Below, in pieces: positions 5,470 through 5,537 of a stretch of 5,537 nt of DNA. A program made the position numbers and the translations under genes. The notes beneath the pieces are model-generated. The model saw only the letters and a list, made by a program, of their open reading frames with translations, did not search any database and was not told the DNA's origin. Origin of the DNA: an uncultured Eubacteriales bacterium (GTDB lineage Bacteria; Bacillota; Clostridia; Oscillospirales; Oscillospiraceae); contig USMP01000106.1 of NCBI GenBank assembly GCA_900555795.1, positions 1 to 5,537 on the forward strand, in the 5' to 3' direction. The number at the start of each line of letters is the position of its first letter. Within the stretch, counting starts at the first letter, position 1.

Positions 5470-5537
5470 ATGGCGCGCGAACTGTGGGATGCCTATGACC
5501 GGGAGGGGAGGCCGCTGGGCTTTGATCTGGTCCGGGG
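5470..5537 (+). CDS. Nudix hydrolase, N-terminal fragment (3' end outside window)
   Basis: From ATG 5470 the frame is open to the window end and encodes 22 residues beginning MARELWDAYDREGRPLGFDL. The ELWDxYDxxGxPxG pattern is typical of the N terminus of Nudix hydrolases related to isopentenyl-diphosphate isomerase, before the catalytic Nudix box, which lies beyond the window. GAGGTG (5458-5463), overlapping the uppP stop, is a suitable ribosome binding site six bases upstream. An in-frame GTG at 5461 is a less likely start. The substrate cannot be told from this fragment. The short spacing indicates an operon with uppP. Confidence 0.7.
   Translation, partial: MARELWDAYDREGRPLGFDLVR

Noticed and set aside
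1..5537. tRNA, rRNA, CRISPR array, transposase or phage genes
   Set aside because: None seen on reading both strands; intergenic space is short except 4319-4595, which is accounted for by the terminator, promoter and leader.

Overview
The window is a gene-dense stretch of G+C-rich bacterial chromosome with every supported gene on the + strand. Gene content (folate-type TrmFO, PlsX, ACP, RNase III, a Clostridia-style UppP), strong AGGAGG-like ribosome binding sites, GTG starts and G+C-rich codon third positions suggest a G+C-rich Firmicute. An Oscillospiraceae-type gut Clostridium (Flavonifractor/Pseudoflavonifractor-like) is my best inference, not a demonstrated identity.

Layout. Bases 1-429 hold the 3' end of topA (DNA topoisomerase I), with its last zinc-ribbon cysteines and a long Ala/Lys-rich tail. 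Its stop overlaps the GTG start of a small lipoprotein gene (426-814). That gene is broken by a one-base frameshift, probably at the C run 532-536. trmFO (829-2136, tRNA m5U54 methylation) follows. After a short hairpin-containing gap comes plsX (2198-3220, acyl-phosphate synthesis for phospholipids). A near-consensus sigma-A promoter (3252-3280) then drives acpP (3326-3568, acyl carrier protein). A clear intrinsic terminator (3579-3623) lies between acpP and rnc (3647-4318, RNase III), so rnc is probably expressed by partial read-through.

The 277-base gap 4319-4595 contains, in order, a long palindromic repeat-like element with a T tract that probably terminates the rnc transcript, a promoter (4431-4459) and a structured leader of roughly 125 bases. 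Then comes uppP/bacA (4596-5459, undecaprenyl-diphosphate phosphatase), apparently co-transcribed with a Nudix hydrolase gene cut by the window end (5470 onward).

How the genes work together. TopA, TrmFO and RNase III are nucleic-acid housekeeping enzymes. PlsX uses acyl-ACP made on the AcpP encoded next door, which explains that pairing. UppP recycles the lipid carrier for peptidoglycan. I see no phage, transposase, CRISPR, tRNA or rRNA, and no complete new multi-gene system. The points most worth a second look are the uppP leader, which folds on paper into three adjacent hairpins with complementary loops, the frameshifted lipoprotein, and the promoter plus terminator that set acpP apart from its neighbours.
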